DNA from: Rhizobium sp. FKL33
GTDB taxonomy: Bacteria; Pseudomonadota; Alphaproteobacteria; Rhizobiales; Rhizobiaceae
Direction of reading: 5' to 3'
Length of the DNA stretch: 64,000 bases
Assembly (NCBI RefSeq): GCF_005222915.1
Contig: NZ_STFX01000017.1
Span: 41,674 to 105,673, forward strand
Shown here: positions 1 to 8,191 of the stretch, piece by piece
Numbering within the stretch: position 1 is the stretch's first letter
How the letters are laid out: the number at the start of each line of letters is the position of its first letter
Made by a program: the position numbers and the translations under genes
Notes under the pieces: model-generated
Databases searched by the model: none
What the model was told of the DNA's origin: nothing
What the model saw: the letters and a program-made list of their open reading frames with translations, nothing else

Positions 1-653
1 GCTCGATCTTCACCATGGTGATCGTGCTGGCGCTGGCGCTGCCGATCGGCGTCGCCGCCTCGATCTATCTCGAGGAATTCGCGCCGAAGAACCGCTGGAC
101 CGACCTGATCGAGGTCAACATCAACAACCTCGCCGCCGTTCCCTCGATCGTCTATGGTCTGCTCGGCCTCGCCATCTTCATCAACATGTTCGGCATGCCG
201 CGTTCGGCCTCGATCGTCGGCGGTCTCGTGCTGGCGCTGATGACCCTGCCGACCATCATCATTGCCACGCGCGCCGCGCTGAAGGCGGTGCCGCCGTCGA
301 TCCGCGCCGCAGCGCTCGGCCTCGGCGCTTCCAAGATGCAGTGCGTGTTCCACCACGTGCTGCCGCTCGCCATGCCGGGCATCCTGACCGGCACCATCAT
401 CGGTTTGGCCAATGCGCTCGGCGAAACCGCGCCGCTGCTTCTGATCGGCATGGTGGCTTTCGTGGTGGACTTCCCCGCGACCCCCTTCGATCCCGCAACC
501 GCTCTGCCCGTGCAGATCTATATGTGGGCCAATGAAGCCGAGCGCGCCTTCGTGGAGCGCACCTCTGGGGCGATCATCATTCTGCTGATCTTCCTGATCC
601 TGATGAATCTGGGCGCAATTCTGTTGCGTCGGCGCTTTGAACGCCGCTGGTGA
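1..653 (+). CDS. pstA: Phosphate ABC transporter permease PstA (5' truncated)
   Basis: Inner-membrane permease of the high-affinity phosphate importer PstSCAB. The reading frame is open from base 3 and the protein continues upstream of the window, so the N-terminus is missing. What remains is about 216 residues with several hydrophobic segments. It holds the typical PstA stretch SIYLEEFAP and the EAA-type loop (AALGLGASKMQ, then HHVLPLAMPGILTG) that docks on the ATPase. It ends 12 bases before pstB, so the two are co-transcribed. The order pstA-pstB-phoU-phoB is the rhizobial Pho arrangement. Identity is firm. Confidence 0.95.
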   Translation, partial: SIFTMVIVLALALPIGVAASIYLEEFAPKNRWTDLIEVNINNLAAVPSIVYGLLGLAIFINMFGMPRSASIVGGLVLALMTLPTIIIATRAALKAVPPSIRAAALGLGASKMQCVFHHVLPLAMPGILTGTIIGLANALGETAPLLLIGMVAFVVDFPATPFDPATALPVQIYMWANEAERAFVERTSGAIIILLIFLILMNLGAILLRRRFERRW

Positions 654-665
654 GGAGCCGAGACA

Positions 666-1484
666 ATGAATATGCTGACCGATATCGAAGTTGAAAAAGC
701 CCTGGTAAAACCGATGAGCGATACGCCCGAACTGAAGATGATCGGCAAGGATGTTTCCGTCTATTACGGCGAGAAGCGCGCCCTGTTCGACGTCAATCTC
801 AACATCCGCAAGAACACGGTCACCGCTCTGATCGGTCCGTCGGGTTGCGGCAAGTCCACCTTCCTGCGTTCGCTCAACCGCATGAACGACACGATCGACG
901 GCTGCCGCGTCACCGGCAAGATCACGCTCGACGGTCAGGACGTGTACGCGGCTCATCTCGACGTCGTCGAACTGCGCGCCCGCGTCGGCATGGTGTTCCA
1001 GAAGCCCAATCCCTTCCCGAAGTCGATCTACGAGAACGTCGCCTACGGTCCGCGCATCCATGGCCTTGCCCGCACCAAGCAGCAGCTCGACGCGATCGTC
1101 GAGCAGAGCCTGCAGCGCGCCGGTCTGTGGAACGAAGTCAAGGACCGTCTGCTCGAAGCCGGCACCGGCCTGTCCGGCGGCCAGCAGCAGCGCCTCTGCA
1201 TCGCCCGCGCCGTGGCCGTCAGCCCGGAAGTCATTCTGATGGACGAGCCCTGCTCGGCGCTCGACCCGATCGCCACCGCCAAGGTCGAGGAACTGATCCA
1301 CGAATTGCGCGAGAACTTCACGATCGTCATCGTGACCCACTCGATGCAGCAGGCCGCCCGCGTGTCGCAGCGCACCGCCATGTTCCATCTCGGCTATCTG
1401 GTCGAGGAGAACGACACGGACAAGATCTTCACCAATCCGGATGACCAGCGCACCCAGGATTATATCATGGGCCGCTTCGGCTAA
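666..1484 (+). CDS. pstB: Phosphate ABC transporter ATP-binding protein PstB
   Basis: Cytoplasmic ATPase that drives phosphate uptake through PstCA. Walker [10 protein letters not shown] lies near residue 60, the ABC signature LSGGQQQR near residue 170, Walker B ends in LMDEP, and the switch histidine is in THSMQQA. The 272-residue length is normal; the first 25 or so residues form a short variable leader, and a later Met is possible. GAGG just upstream (654-657 area) can serve as ribosome site. It sits between pstA and phoU in one operon, expected to be activated by PhoB at low phosphate; that promoter is outside the window. Confidence 0.97.
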   Translation: MNMLTDIEVEKALVKPMSDTPELKMIGKDVSVYYGEKRALFDVNLNIRKNTVTALIGPSGCGKSTFLRSLNRMNDTIDGCRVTGKITLDGQDVYAAHLDVVELRARVGMVFQKPNPFPKSIYENVAYGPRIHGLARTKQQLDAIVEQSLQRAGLWNEVKDRLLEAGTGLSGGQQQRLCIARAVAVSPEVILMDEPCSALDPIATAKVEELIHELRENFTIVIVTHSMQQAARVSQRTAMFHLGYLVEENDTDKIFTNPDDQRTQDYIMGRFG

Positions 1485-1494
1485 TCATTGTGAC

Positions 1495-1509
1495 GCCGGC
1501 TCCGCCGGC
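1495..1509 (+). other. Small intercistronic hairpin between pstB and phoU
   Basis: GCCGGC-TCC-GCCGGC can form a 6-bp GC stem just before the phoU ribosome site (GGAGGA, 1511-1516). It may stabilise or attenuate the upstream message; there is no T-run, so it is unlikely to be a full terminator. Confidence 0.4.
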
Positions 1510-1523
1510 TGGAGGATACATTC

Positions 1524-2237
1524 ATGGGCGCATCCCATATCTACTCCGTCTTCGACGAAGAGCTGAAATATCTCGCCCGCCGCATCGCGGAAATGGGCGG
1601 CATGGCCGAACAGATGGTGTCCGACGCGGTTCGCGCGCTCGTCAACGCCGATGCGGCGCTGGCCCAGCGCGTCATCTCCCAGGACGTGGTGATGGACGAC
1701 GCCGAGCGTGAGATCGGCGAACAGTCCGTGCTGATGATCGCCAAGCGTCAGCCGGTCGCCGCCGACCTGCGCGAGATCATCGGATCGCTGCGCATCGCCT
1801 CCGATCTCGAGCGCGTCGGCGACCTCGGCAAATCCACCGCCAAGCGCGTCATCGCGGTCCAGAGCACCGGCATTCCCCGTCCGCTCGCCCGCGGCATCGA
1901 GCATCTCTCCGAACTGGCGCTGACCCAGCTCCAGGACGTGCTCGACGTCTATGCGACGCGTTCGGCCGAAAAGGCCGAAGCCATCCGTCTGCGCGACGAA
2001 GAGATCGACGCAATGTATACCTCGCTCTTCCGCGAGATGCTGACCTATATGATGGAAGATCCGCGCAACATCACGCCCTGCACGCATCTCCTGTTCTGCG
2101 CCAAGAACATCGAGCGCATCGGCGATCACGCCACCAATATCGCCGAGTCCATCTACTACATGACCACGGGCGCGCAGCCGGTGGGCGAACGTCCCAAGGA
2201 CGACAACACCGCCACCGTCGTGCAACAGCCCGCCTGA
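1524..2237 (+). CDS. phoU: Phosphate signalling protein PhoU
   Basis: Peripheral cytoplasmic regulator that links the PstSCAB transporter to the PhoR kinase and restrains the Pho response when phosphate is plentiful. The 237 residues form two tandem three-helix PhoU repeats (about residues 15-105 and 120-215) with conserved acidic metal-binding runs such as ERVGDLGKS and ERIGDHATN. The start is set by GGAGGA seven bases upstream. It lies 39 bases after pstB and 65 before phoB in the same operon. Confidence 0.96.
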   Translation: MGASHIYSVFDEELKYLARRIAEMGGMAEQMVSDAVRALVNADAALAQRVISQDVVMDDAEREIGEQSVLMIAKRQPVAADLREIIGSLRIASDLERVGDLGKSTAKRVIAVQSTGIPRPLARGIEHLSELALTQLQDVLDVYATRSAEKAEAIRLRDEEIDAMYTSLFREMLTYMMEDPRNITPCTHLLFCAKNIERIGDHATNIAESIYYMTTGAQPVGERPKDDNTATVVQQPA

Positions 2238-2253
2238 TGACCCGAGACCTGCG

Positions 2254-2273
2254 CGCCCGGCTCGCGCCGGGCG
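2254..2273 (+). other. Intercistronic hairpin between phoU and phoB
   Basis: CGCCCGGC-TCGC-GCCGGGCG is a perfect 8-bp stem with a 4-base loop. No T-tract follows. It could attenuate transcription or protect the pst-phoU message from 3' decay, giving different phoB and pst levels. Confidence 0.5.
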
Positions 2274-2302
2274 TCGCTCGACTGCGAATGGAGTAAGAAC
2301 TC

Positions 2303-2986
2303 ATGCAGCCCCGTATCATGGTGGTCGAAGACGAAGAAGCGCTCGGCACCCTGCTCAGCTACAATCTCGAAGCCGAAGGTTACGACGTCGAAGTGATCGC
2401 CCGCGGCGACGAAGCCGATATCCGCCTTCAGGAGCGCGTTCCCGATCTTCTTCTGCTCGATTGGATGCTGCCGGGCGTCTCCGGCATCGAATTGTGCCGG
2501 CGCCTGCGCATGCGACCCGAAACCGAGCGCCTGCCGGTGATCATGCTGACGGCGCGCGGCGAGGAAAGCGAACGCGTGCGCGGCCTGTCCACCGGCGCCG
2601 ACGACTATGTCGTCAAGCCCTTCTCCACGCCGGAACTGATGGCCCGCGTCAAGGCCATGCTGCGCCGTGTCAGGCCGAACGCCATCTCCTCGGTGCTCAA
2701 ATGCGGCGATGTCGAACTCGATCGCGAGACCTATCGCGTGCATCGTCGTTCGCGCGAAGTCCGGCTCGGGCCGACCGAGTTCAAGCTGCTCGAATTCTTC
2801 ATGTCGTCGCCGGGCCGGGTGTTTTCGCGCTCGCAACTGCTCGACGGCGTCTGGGGGCACGACATCTATGTCGACGAGCGGACTGTCGACGTGCATGTCG
2901 GCCGCCTGCGCAAGGCGCTGAACCTCACCAATATGCCCGATGTCATCCGCACCGTGCGCGGCGCGGGCTATGCGATGGAAGCCTGA
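2303..2986 (+). CDS. phoB: Phosphate regulon response regulator PhoB
   Basis: OmpR-family response regulator that activates phosphate-starvation genes after phosphorylation by PhoR. The receiver domain (residues 1-120) has the acidic pair near E9-D10, phospho-acceptor Asp53, Thr83 and Lys105 (VVKPF). The C-terminal winged helix (about 130-225) contains the typical RTVDVHVGRLRKAL recognition segment. The 227-residue length is standard. It is the last gene of the pst operon, as in Sinorhizobium and Agrobacterium, and a strong terminator follows. Confidence 0.96.
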   Translation: MQPRIMVVEDEEALGTLLSYNLEAEGYDVEVIARGDEADIRLQERVPDLLLLDWMLPGVSGIELCRRLRMRPETERLPVIMLTARGEESERVRGLSTGADDYVVKPFSTPELMARVKAMLRRVRPNAISSVLKCGDVELDRETYRVHRRSREVRLGPTEFKLLEFFMSSPGRVFSRSQLLDGVWGHDIYVDERTVDVHVGRLRKALNLTNMPDVIRTVRGAGYAMEA

Positions 2987-3011
2987 TCCATTCTGGCTCG
3001 AAGATCTGTCG

Positions 3012-3042
3012 AAGCGCCGGCGAAAACCGGCGCTTTTCGTTT
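3012..3042 (+). terminator. Rho-independent terminator after phoB
   Basis: AAGCGCCGG-CGAAAA-CCGGCGCTT is a perfect 9-bp stem with a 6-base loop, followed by TTCGTTT. It closes the pst-phoU-phoB operon and may also serve the convergent gene ending at 3055. Confidence 0.8.
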
Positions 3043-3054
3043 GAGCGTTTCAAC

Positions 3055-4380
3055 TCACGAACCCGGCAGCACGCGGACGCCGTAGAGTTTCAGCTTGCGG
3101 CCCTTGCCCATCACGTCGCTGTTGATGATGATCTGGCCAGCCTCCGAAGGCGCCATCTTGCCGTCGAAGGTGACATGGATCAGTTCGTCGGCCCGCTCGT
3201 TGCCGACGGTGAAGCGATGACGGCCGCAGCCGCCCATCGCGCCGAAGGCGCATTCGACATAGATCTGCGTCGGCGCGTCGCCATCGGCCTTGACGGTGAG
3301 GGCGATGGTCGCGGTCTTGCCGGCAAGCGTCTGCAGAAGCTCTTCCGGCGTCTCCACCGTTACCTCGCCATTCTTGCCGGACGCGTTCGAGGCGATCGTC
3401 ACGCCGTCGCCGTCGCTGTCGCTGAAGGAGGCGACGAGCGCCGCTGCGCGCGGTGAAATCGCATTGGCTTCCTTGCCGGTATAGACATTGACCCAGTCGC
3501 CGGAGAAACGGCGCAAGGGATCCAGCGGCTCGGACTGCTGCGCCGCCGGCGCGGCGGTCTGCAATTCCTTGGGCACCAGATCGAAATTGCCTTCGCCCTT
3601 CAGCGCCACGTCGATCATGCCGGTGGCGTAGACCCACCAGACGCCGAAGCCGATGGCGCCGAGGAAACACGAATACACGAAGAGCGATATGAAGAAGGAG
3701 GCGACGCCGCCTCGCTTCCGGCGCTGCGATTTTTCGACCTTGGCCTTGTTTTTGCGATGTTTGATTTTGCCGACCTTGGCGTGCTCATGCGCAATCGGCG
3801 CGCTGGCCTGGGACCGGCGATCATCCGCCACCAGCCGCGCCATGGGCTCGTTGACGCGCGGCGCGACGTCGTCGAGCGATCCCGCATCGGCGCGTGTCTC
3901 GCGCGCTGCGCGGTCGTCGCGGTCGAGTTCGATGTTCGGCGCGGCGCGGCCCGTCGCGGGCGCCGCATCGAGATCGGGCGCATTCACGGAGAAATCGTCG
4001 TTGGCGTCGCGACGGGGAGATCGCGGCTCCGGCGCGATCTCCGGCTCGGGATCCGGTTCGCGCTCGATCAGCACTTTTTCGAGCCGCGCCATGGCGCGTA
4101 GTCTCTCGCGCTCTTCCTCCTCGATCGTCTGGATCGTGGCGTCGAGCCGCTGGCGTTGCCGGGCGATGACCTCTTCGTCCTCGACCTCCTGCTTGGCGAG
4201 GCCGGCGTCGAGCGCGTGCCGGGCGGATTGATAGATGCGGGCGCGGATCTCCGGATCGGAGCGATCGGCGCGTTCGAGCGCGTTGCGGATAGCGTGTTCG
4301 AGACCGCTCACTGTCGTCTTAATCCCGTGCTCGTTACAAAAACCGTGCATTTCGGTAAACATTCCCCGCCGCACTTGCAA
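3055..4380 (-). CDS. Conserved membrane-anchored protein of unknown function
   Basis: Unknown family of about 441 residues (435 or 431 if the Met codons at 4362 or 4350 are used). Residues 1-110 are helical and charged and may form a coiled coil (EEDEEVIARQRQRLDATIQ region). Next comes a proline- and acid-rich low-complexity linker, then a very basic run (KIKHRKNKAKVEKSQRRKR near residue 205-225) directly before one hydrophobic segment (FFISLFVYSCFLGAIGFGVWW). The remaining 180 residues look like a beta-rich domain with DGDG and GGCGRH motifs. By the positive-inside rule the N-terminal part is cytoplasmic and the C-terminal domain periplasmic. It is convergent with phoB. No function is assigned. 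Confidence 0.7.
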   Translation of the reverse strand: MQVRRGMFTEMHGFCNEHGIKTTVSGLEHAIRNALERADRSDPEIRARIYQSARHALDAGLAKQEVEDEEVIARQRQRLDATIQTIEEEERERLRAMARLEKVLIEREPDPEPEIAPEPRSPRRDANDDFSVNAPDLDAAPATGRAAPNIELDRDDRAARETRADAGSLDDVAPRVNEPMARLVADDRRSQASAPIAHEHAKVGKIKHRKNKAKVEKSQRRKRGGVASFFISLFVYSCFLGAIGFGVWWVYATGMIDVALKGEGNFDLVPKELQTAAPAAQQSEPLDPLRRFSGDWVNVYTGKEANAISPRAAALVASFSDSDGDGVTIASNASGKNGEVTVETPEELLQTLAGKTATIALTVKADGDAPTQIYVECAFGAMGGCGRHRFTVGNERADELIHVTFDGKMAPSEAGQIIINSDVMGKGRKLKLYGVRVLPGS

Positions 4381-4514
4381 GCGCGCTTCAGGGCCCGATC
4401 CCCGGCAAACACCGGCAATGCAGCCAAAAAAGGGCGGCGTGAGGAGTTGCGAGAAAATTCAAGGTTGAACAATTCCTCCGGCTTGGCCTATCATGGCGGC
4501 AAAACAGGTCCATC

Positions 4515-5486
4515 ATGGGAGTGAATATGAGCCTGCCCGCTATCCTCACCGACAATCTCCGCCTGCCGGTCGTCGCCTCGCCGCTGTTCATTATTTCGCA
4601 TCCAGAACTGGTGATCGCCCAATGCAAGGCCGGCGTAGTCGGTTCCTTTCCGGCGCTGAATGCGCGGCCCGCCAGCCAGCTCGACGAATGGCTGGCCGAA
4701 ATCACCGAAACGCTCGCCGCCCATGATGCCGCCAACCCTGCGCGCAAGGCCGCGCCCTTTGCGGTCAATCAGATCGTGCACACGACCAACAAGCGGCTGG
4801 AGCAAGATCTGACCCTTTGCGTGAAATACAAGGTGCCGATCGTCATCTCCTCTCTCGGCGCGGTGCCCGAGGTCAACCAGGCGATCCACTCCTATGGCGG
4901 CGTGGTGCTGCATGACGTGATCAACAATCGCCACGCCAACTCCGCCATCCGCAAGGGCGCCGACGGGCTGATCGCGGTGGCGACCGGGGCAGGGGGCCAT
5001 GCCGGCAAACTTTCGCCCTTCGCGCTGATCCAGGAAATCCGCGAATGGTTCGACGGCCCGCTCCTGCTGTCGGGCGCGATCGCCAATGGCGGCGCCATCC
5101 TCGCCGCCCAGGCCATGGGCGCTGACATGGCCTATATCGGATCGCCCTTCATCGCCACCAAAGAAGCCCGCGCGGTGGACGCCTACAAGCAGATGATCGT
5201 CGAAAGTTGCGCCGACGACATCGTCTATTCCAACTATTTCACCGGCATTCACGGCAATTACCTAAAGGGCTCGATCCGCGCGGTCGGCATGGATCCCGAC
5301 CACCTGCCGGAAGCTGAACCCTCCAAGATGGATTTCGAAAAGGCGACCGAAGGCCCCAAGGCCTGGAAGGAAATCTGGGGCTGCGGCCAGGGCATCGGCG
5401 CGGTCAAATCCGTTCTCCCCGTCGCCGACCTCGTCGATCGCTTCGAGCGCGAATACAAGGCCGCCCGCGTGCGCATCTGCGGCTGA
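4515..5486 (+). CDS. Nitronate monooxygenase (2-nitropropane dioxygenase family)
   Basis: FMN-dependent TIM-barrel enzyme that oxidises alkyl nitronates such as propionate-3-nitronate to the semialdehyde plus nitrite or nitrate. The 323 residues show the family hallmark GAGGHAG (about residues 160-166), whose His is the presumed catalytic base, and a phosphate-binding glycine stretch (LLSGAIANGGAI). A second Met (residue 5) is an equally good start. It stands alone between convergent or unrelated genes and is followed by a perfect hairpin. Physiological substrate unknown; detoxification is likely. Confidence 0.88.
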   Translation: MGVNMSLPAILTDNLRLPVVASPLFIISHPELVIAQCKAGVVGSFPALNARPASQLDEWLAEITETLAAHDAANPARKAAPFAVNQIVHTTNKRLEQDLTLCVKYKVPIVISSLGAVPEVNQAIHSYGGVVLHDVINNRHANSAIRKGADGLIAVATGAGGHAGKLSPFALIQEIREWFDGPLLLSGAIANGGAILAAQAMGADMAYIGSPFIATKEARAVDAYKQMIVESCADDIVYSNYFTGIHGNYLKGSIRAVGMDPDHLPEAEPSKMDFEKATEGPKAWKEIWGCGQGIGAVKSVLPVADLVDRFEREYKAARVRICG

Positions 5487-5558
5487 GACCGCCTTCGCTT
5501 TTTTCCGCGAAAACCGTCCGCCCGCGTCTTGCATTCCTGAAACTTTGATTGTATCAGC

Positions 5559-5586
5559 CCGTCATCGCCCGAACAGGCGATGACGG
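5559..5586 (+). terminator. Hairpin after the nitronate monooxygenase gene
   Basis: CCGTCATCGCC-CGAACA-GGCGATGACGG is a perfect 11-bp inverted repeat with a 6-base loop, 73 bases after the stop codon and 12 bases before the tRNA gene. No T-run follows, so termination efficiency is uncertain. Confidence 0.55.
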
Positions 5587-5597
5587 CGCTTCGCCGG

Positions 5598-5673
5598 GCC
5601 GCTTTAGCTCAGTCGGTAGAGCACATCATTCGTAATGATGGGGTCACGTGTTCGAGTCACGTAAGCGGCACCA
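5598..5673 (+). tRNA. tRNA-Thr (anticodon CGT)
   Basis: A 76-base cloverleaf with encoded CCA. The acceptor stem is GCCGCTT pairing with AAGCGGC. The D-arm runs through TAGCTCAGTCGGTAGAGCA. The anticodon arm is CATCA-TTCGTAA-TGATG with anticodon CGT, reading ACG threonine codons, and the T-loop carries TTCGAGT. No neighbouring gene is obviously inserted at its 3' end. Confidence 0.97.
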
Positions 5674-5845
5674 TTTTCCCTGACAATGTCCATTGATATC
5701 GCTGGCTCTCTGCGTGCCGCGTGCATGTTCGACAAAGTCCTGCGTTGAGCAAAACTGCTGCAAGCGGCTCAAATTACCTTAATTTTATGCGCTTATAATG
5801 TCTGCCGGAACGATGCAGCGCAGAGCATGTGCGACGAGGGTGGCG

Positions 5846-6109
5846 ATGGCGGCGGAGCAGGGCGAAGACAAGCGCAAGACGCCGAGGCTCAAAGCATTCA
5901 AGGCCGGGCGTATCGTGTTTCATCATGGTGGGTCGACGATCGATTGCACCATTCGCAACCTGTCGGACGCCGGCGCAAAGCTGACGCTGGAACAGGCCCT
6001 GCTCGCGCCGGATCGGTTCCAGCTTCAGTTCCAGGATGGGACGATGCGGCCTTGCACCGTTCGCTGGCGCAAGCTCACCGAGATCGGCGTCAGTTTCGAC
6101 GACGCCTGA
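5846..6109 (+). CDS. PilZ-domain c-di-GMP receptor protein
   Basis: Small single-domain PilZ protein of 87 residues from the chosen ATG; an in-frame ATG at 5798 would give 103. The later start is preferred because GAGGG lies five bases upstream and the earlier one has no ribosome site. Both c-di-GMP-binding motifs are intact: RxxxR (Arg10-KTP-Arg14) and [D/N]xSxxG (Asn38, Ser40, Gly43). Stand-alone PilZ proteins of this size usually act as c-di-GMP adaptors for motility or polysaccharide. The partner is not evident; a PilZ-containing cellulose synthase lies 37 kb away. Confidence 0.85.
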   Translation: MAAEQGEDKRKTPRLKAFKAGRIVFHHGGSTIDCTIRNLSDAGAKLTLEQALLAPDRFQLQFQDGTMRPCTVRWRKLTEIGVSFDDA

Positions 6110-6132
6110 GCCGGGCGCGATCCGTTCTGGCC

Positions 6133-7425
6133 TCAGTCCGGCGTCACCGCATCGAGAAAGCGGCTCAACCGATCGCCGTCTCCGAGCGGCTCCGATCCCA
6201 TCTGCAGCGCCACCGAAAAGGCGATCGCCGAGGAGATGTCGTTATGCGAGGCGGCGCCGGCGCGGAGGTTCATCACAAGCGTCGGGCAGAGGAACAGCGC
6301 CAGTTTCAGCGTTTCGCGCCAGTCGTCCGGCAGCATGTCCCGGCTTTTGAGCAGCGCGAGCAGCGGCCGCCACAGCCGTTCGGCCTTCGTCTCCAGCAGC
6401 GCCTGCCGGACGGGGCTCAGATCCCAATCCGTCTCGAAAGCCAGGACGCCGTCGCGATAGGATGCGCTTGCCGAATAGCGCTGCGCCGCTTCCTGGGGGT
6501 CATAGAGCCATAGGGGATGGGCGAAGATATTGTGGAAGGTCGCCTTGGCTTCGGCGAGTAGCGTCGGCACATGCTCGCCGGCGAAAGCGGGGTCGAAGAA
6601 GGACAGGCTGGCGCCGCCCGCCTCGCGGCGTGAATACCAGACATTGGCGTTGTGCGCGTCGCCATGGGCGACCACGCCGCCCGCGTCGGCCAGACGGATC
6701 GGGTTCAGCCTCTCCGCAGCGCGGGCGAAGAGCGCGCCGAACGTGTCGCGATAGGCCTGGTCGTTGACCGTCACCTGCGCTGTCGAGAACGTCTCCCAGT
6801 CGAGGCTTGCGCCTGGGAACCGGAAGGTCTGGCCGATATAGAAATCGCGATAGCGCCCGCCGGGCGCCTGTCGCGTCGCGGGCTCGATCATCCGTTCGAA
6901 AAACAGCCGGTTGATCGGCTCGGCCTGGGCTTGAGCCGGGGTGATCGGATTCAGCGTCTCGTGATAGACGGCCAGCAGTCGGTCGTTCAACTCGCCTTCG
7001 GCAGCGACTGCCTCGGCGTCCGCGCGCGCGTCAGGCGCAAGATCGAGACCGCGCAGCACGTCGGAAAAGCGCGGATCGGAGCGCCTGGCATAGACGAGGA
7101 TCTGCTCACCCGGCAGAACCGACATCATCACAGGTTGATCGACCGGCAAACCGGCCCGGGCAAGAATGTCGGCGCGGTAATATTCGCCCGTCATCGCCTC
7201 CTCGCCCTCCTCCTGATGGAATTTGAAGAAATAGGCCTGGCCATCCGCCTCGAAGAAGCCGTTCAGCGAATTGAGGCTGTATTGGTCGTGATTGATGGCC
7301 AGATTTTCCGGCGCGATGTCGAAGAGTTCGGACAGGAGCGCCGTCAGTTGCGCCAGCGCGCGCGGCTCGTCGCTGCGGGCCAGCGCGCGGATTTCGGCGG
7401 TGCGGCTTTTCGGCGTTTCGGACAT
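6133..7425 (-). CDS. APH/choline-kinase-fold phosphotransferase
   Basis: Cytoplasmic kinase-like protein of 430 residues. Catalytic motifs of the aminoglycoside phosphotransferase/choline kinase fold are present: candidate ATP lysine Lys68 (YFFKFH), catalytic loop His254-Gly-Asp256 with Asn259 or Asn261, and metal-binding FFDP with Asp278. The start is supported by AGGAGC nine bases upstream. It is the last gene of a minus-strand set behind the HutC-type regulator, separated by 37 bases. Known hps-type modules, as I recall them, have no such kinase. It may phosphorylate a hydroxylated or amino substrate of this pathway, but the substrate is unknown. Confidence 0.75.
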   Translation of the reverse strand: MSETPKSRTAEIRALARSDEPRALAQLTALLSELFDIAPENLAINHDQYSLNSLNGFFEADGQAYFFKFHQEEGEEAMTGEYYRADILARAGLPVDQPVMMSVLPGEQILVYARRSDPRFSDVLRGLDLAPDARADAEAVAAEGELNDRLLAVYHETLNPITPAQAQAEPINRLFFERMIEPATRQAPGGRYRDFYIGQTFRFPGASLDWETFSTAQVTVNDQAYRDTFGALFARAAERLNPIRLADAGGVVAHGDAHNANVWYSRREAGGASLSFFDPAFAGEHVPTLLAEAKATFHNIFAHPLWLYDPQEAAQRYSASASYRDGVLAFETDWDLSPVRQALLETKAERLWRPLLALLKSRDMLPDDWRETLKLALFLCPTLVMNLRAGAASHNDISSAIAFSVALQMGSEPLGDGDRLSRFLDAVTPD

Positions 7426-7462
7426 GAACCGCTCCTAAAAAGATGGTTGGGATGACAACGGC

Positions 7463-8191
7463 TTATCGGAAGGAGCCGGGTGCATAACGGCTGCCGAGCG
7501 TATAGCGGCTGCTATAGGTGAAGCGGTTGACGGTGGCGACCGTCGAGCCCGTCCAGGTGCGGCGATGCAACAGCAGACAGGGCGCGCCGGCTTCGAGCGC
7601 CAGCATCCGGGCGGTCTCTTCGTCGGCGGTGATGGCGGCGATCACCTGTTCGACTTCGGTGAGCGGCGTGCTCTTCTGCAGGAAGTCATAGGTCGTGATC
7701 GCGGAAAAATCCTGCTTGTCGTAATCGGGGGCGAGGTCGGAATTGACGAAGCGCTCCTCGATCATCACGGGCATGTCGTTCTCATGATGCAGGATCATCG
7801 AATGGCCGACGGCTTTGCGCGTGGCGAAATCGAAGGCGGCCAGCAATTCCTGGCTGGGCTGCAGGCTTTCGAGCAGCAGGATGTCAGCCCGGTAGCGCGC
7901 CCCGCGCGTCCGGATCTCGCTGGCGATGTCGACGATTTCGATCAGCGTCGAATAGGGTTTTGGCGGCGCGACGAAAGTGCCGACCCCCTGGATGCGGACG
8001 AGATGGCCGTCCGAGGTGAGTTCGCGCAGCGCCCGATGCACGGTCATCCGCGACACGCCAAGCATCGACACCAGCTCGTGCTCGGACGGCACGCGCTGAT
8101 CCTTGCCCCAGGCGCCGCTGATGATATGGTCGAGTATATACTCCTTGACCTTTTCATAGAGCGGGCCGGCCGTTTCAGGCAGGTTGGCCAT
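7463..8191 (-). CDS. GntR-family transcriptional regulator, HutC subfamily
   Basis: DNA-binding repressor of 242 residues. Residues 10-75 form a GntR winged helix (PSEHELVSMLGVSRMTVHRA, then GVGTFVA). Residues 85-240 match the UTRA effector-binding domain of HutC-type regulators. The gene overlaps the upstream alcohol dehydrogenase by 17 bases, so it is made with the catabolic enzymes. It probably represses the SDR and HisD-paralog promoters, because two sites close to the HutC-subfamily consensus (GTNTANAC) lie upstream of them at 10574 and 11474. The effector is presumably the pathway substrate or an intermediate. Confidence 0.9.
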   Translation of the reverse strand: MANLPETAGPLYEKVKEYILDHIISGAWGKDQRVPSEHELVSMLGVSRMTVHRALRELTSDGHLVRIQGVGTFVAPPKPYSTLIEIVDIASEIRTRGARYRADILLLESLQPSQELLAAFDFATRKAVGHSMILHHENDMPVMIEERFVNSDLAPDYDKQDFSAITTYDFLQKSTPLTEVEQVIAAITADEETARMLALEAGAPCLLLHRRTWTGSTVATVNRFTYSSRYTLGSRYAPGSFR

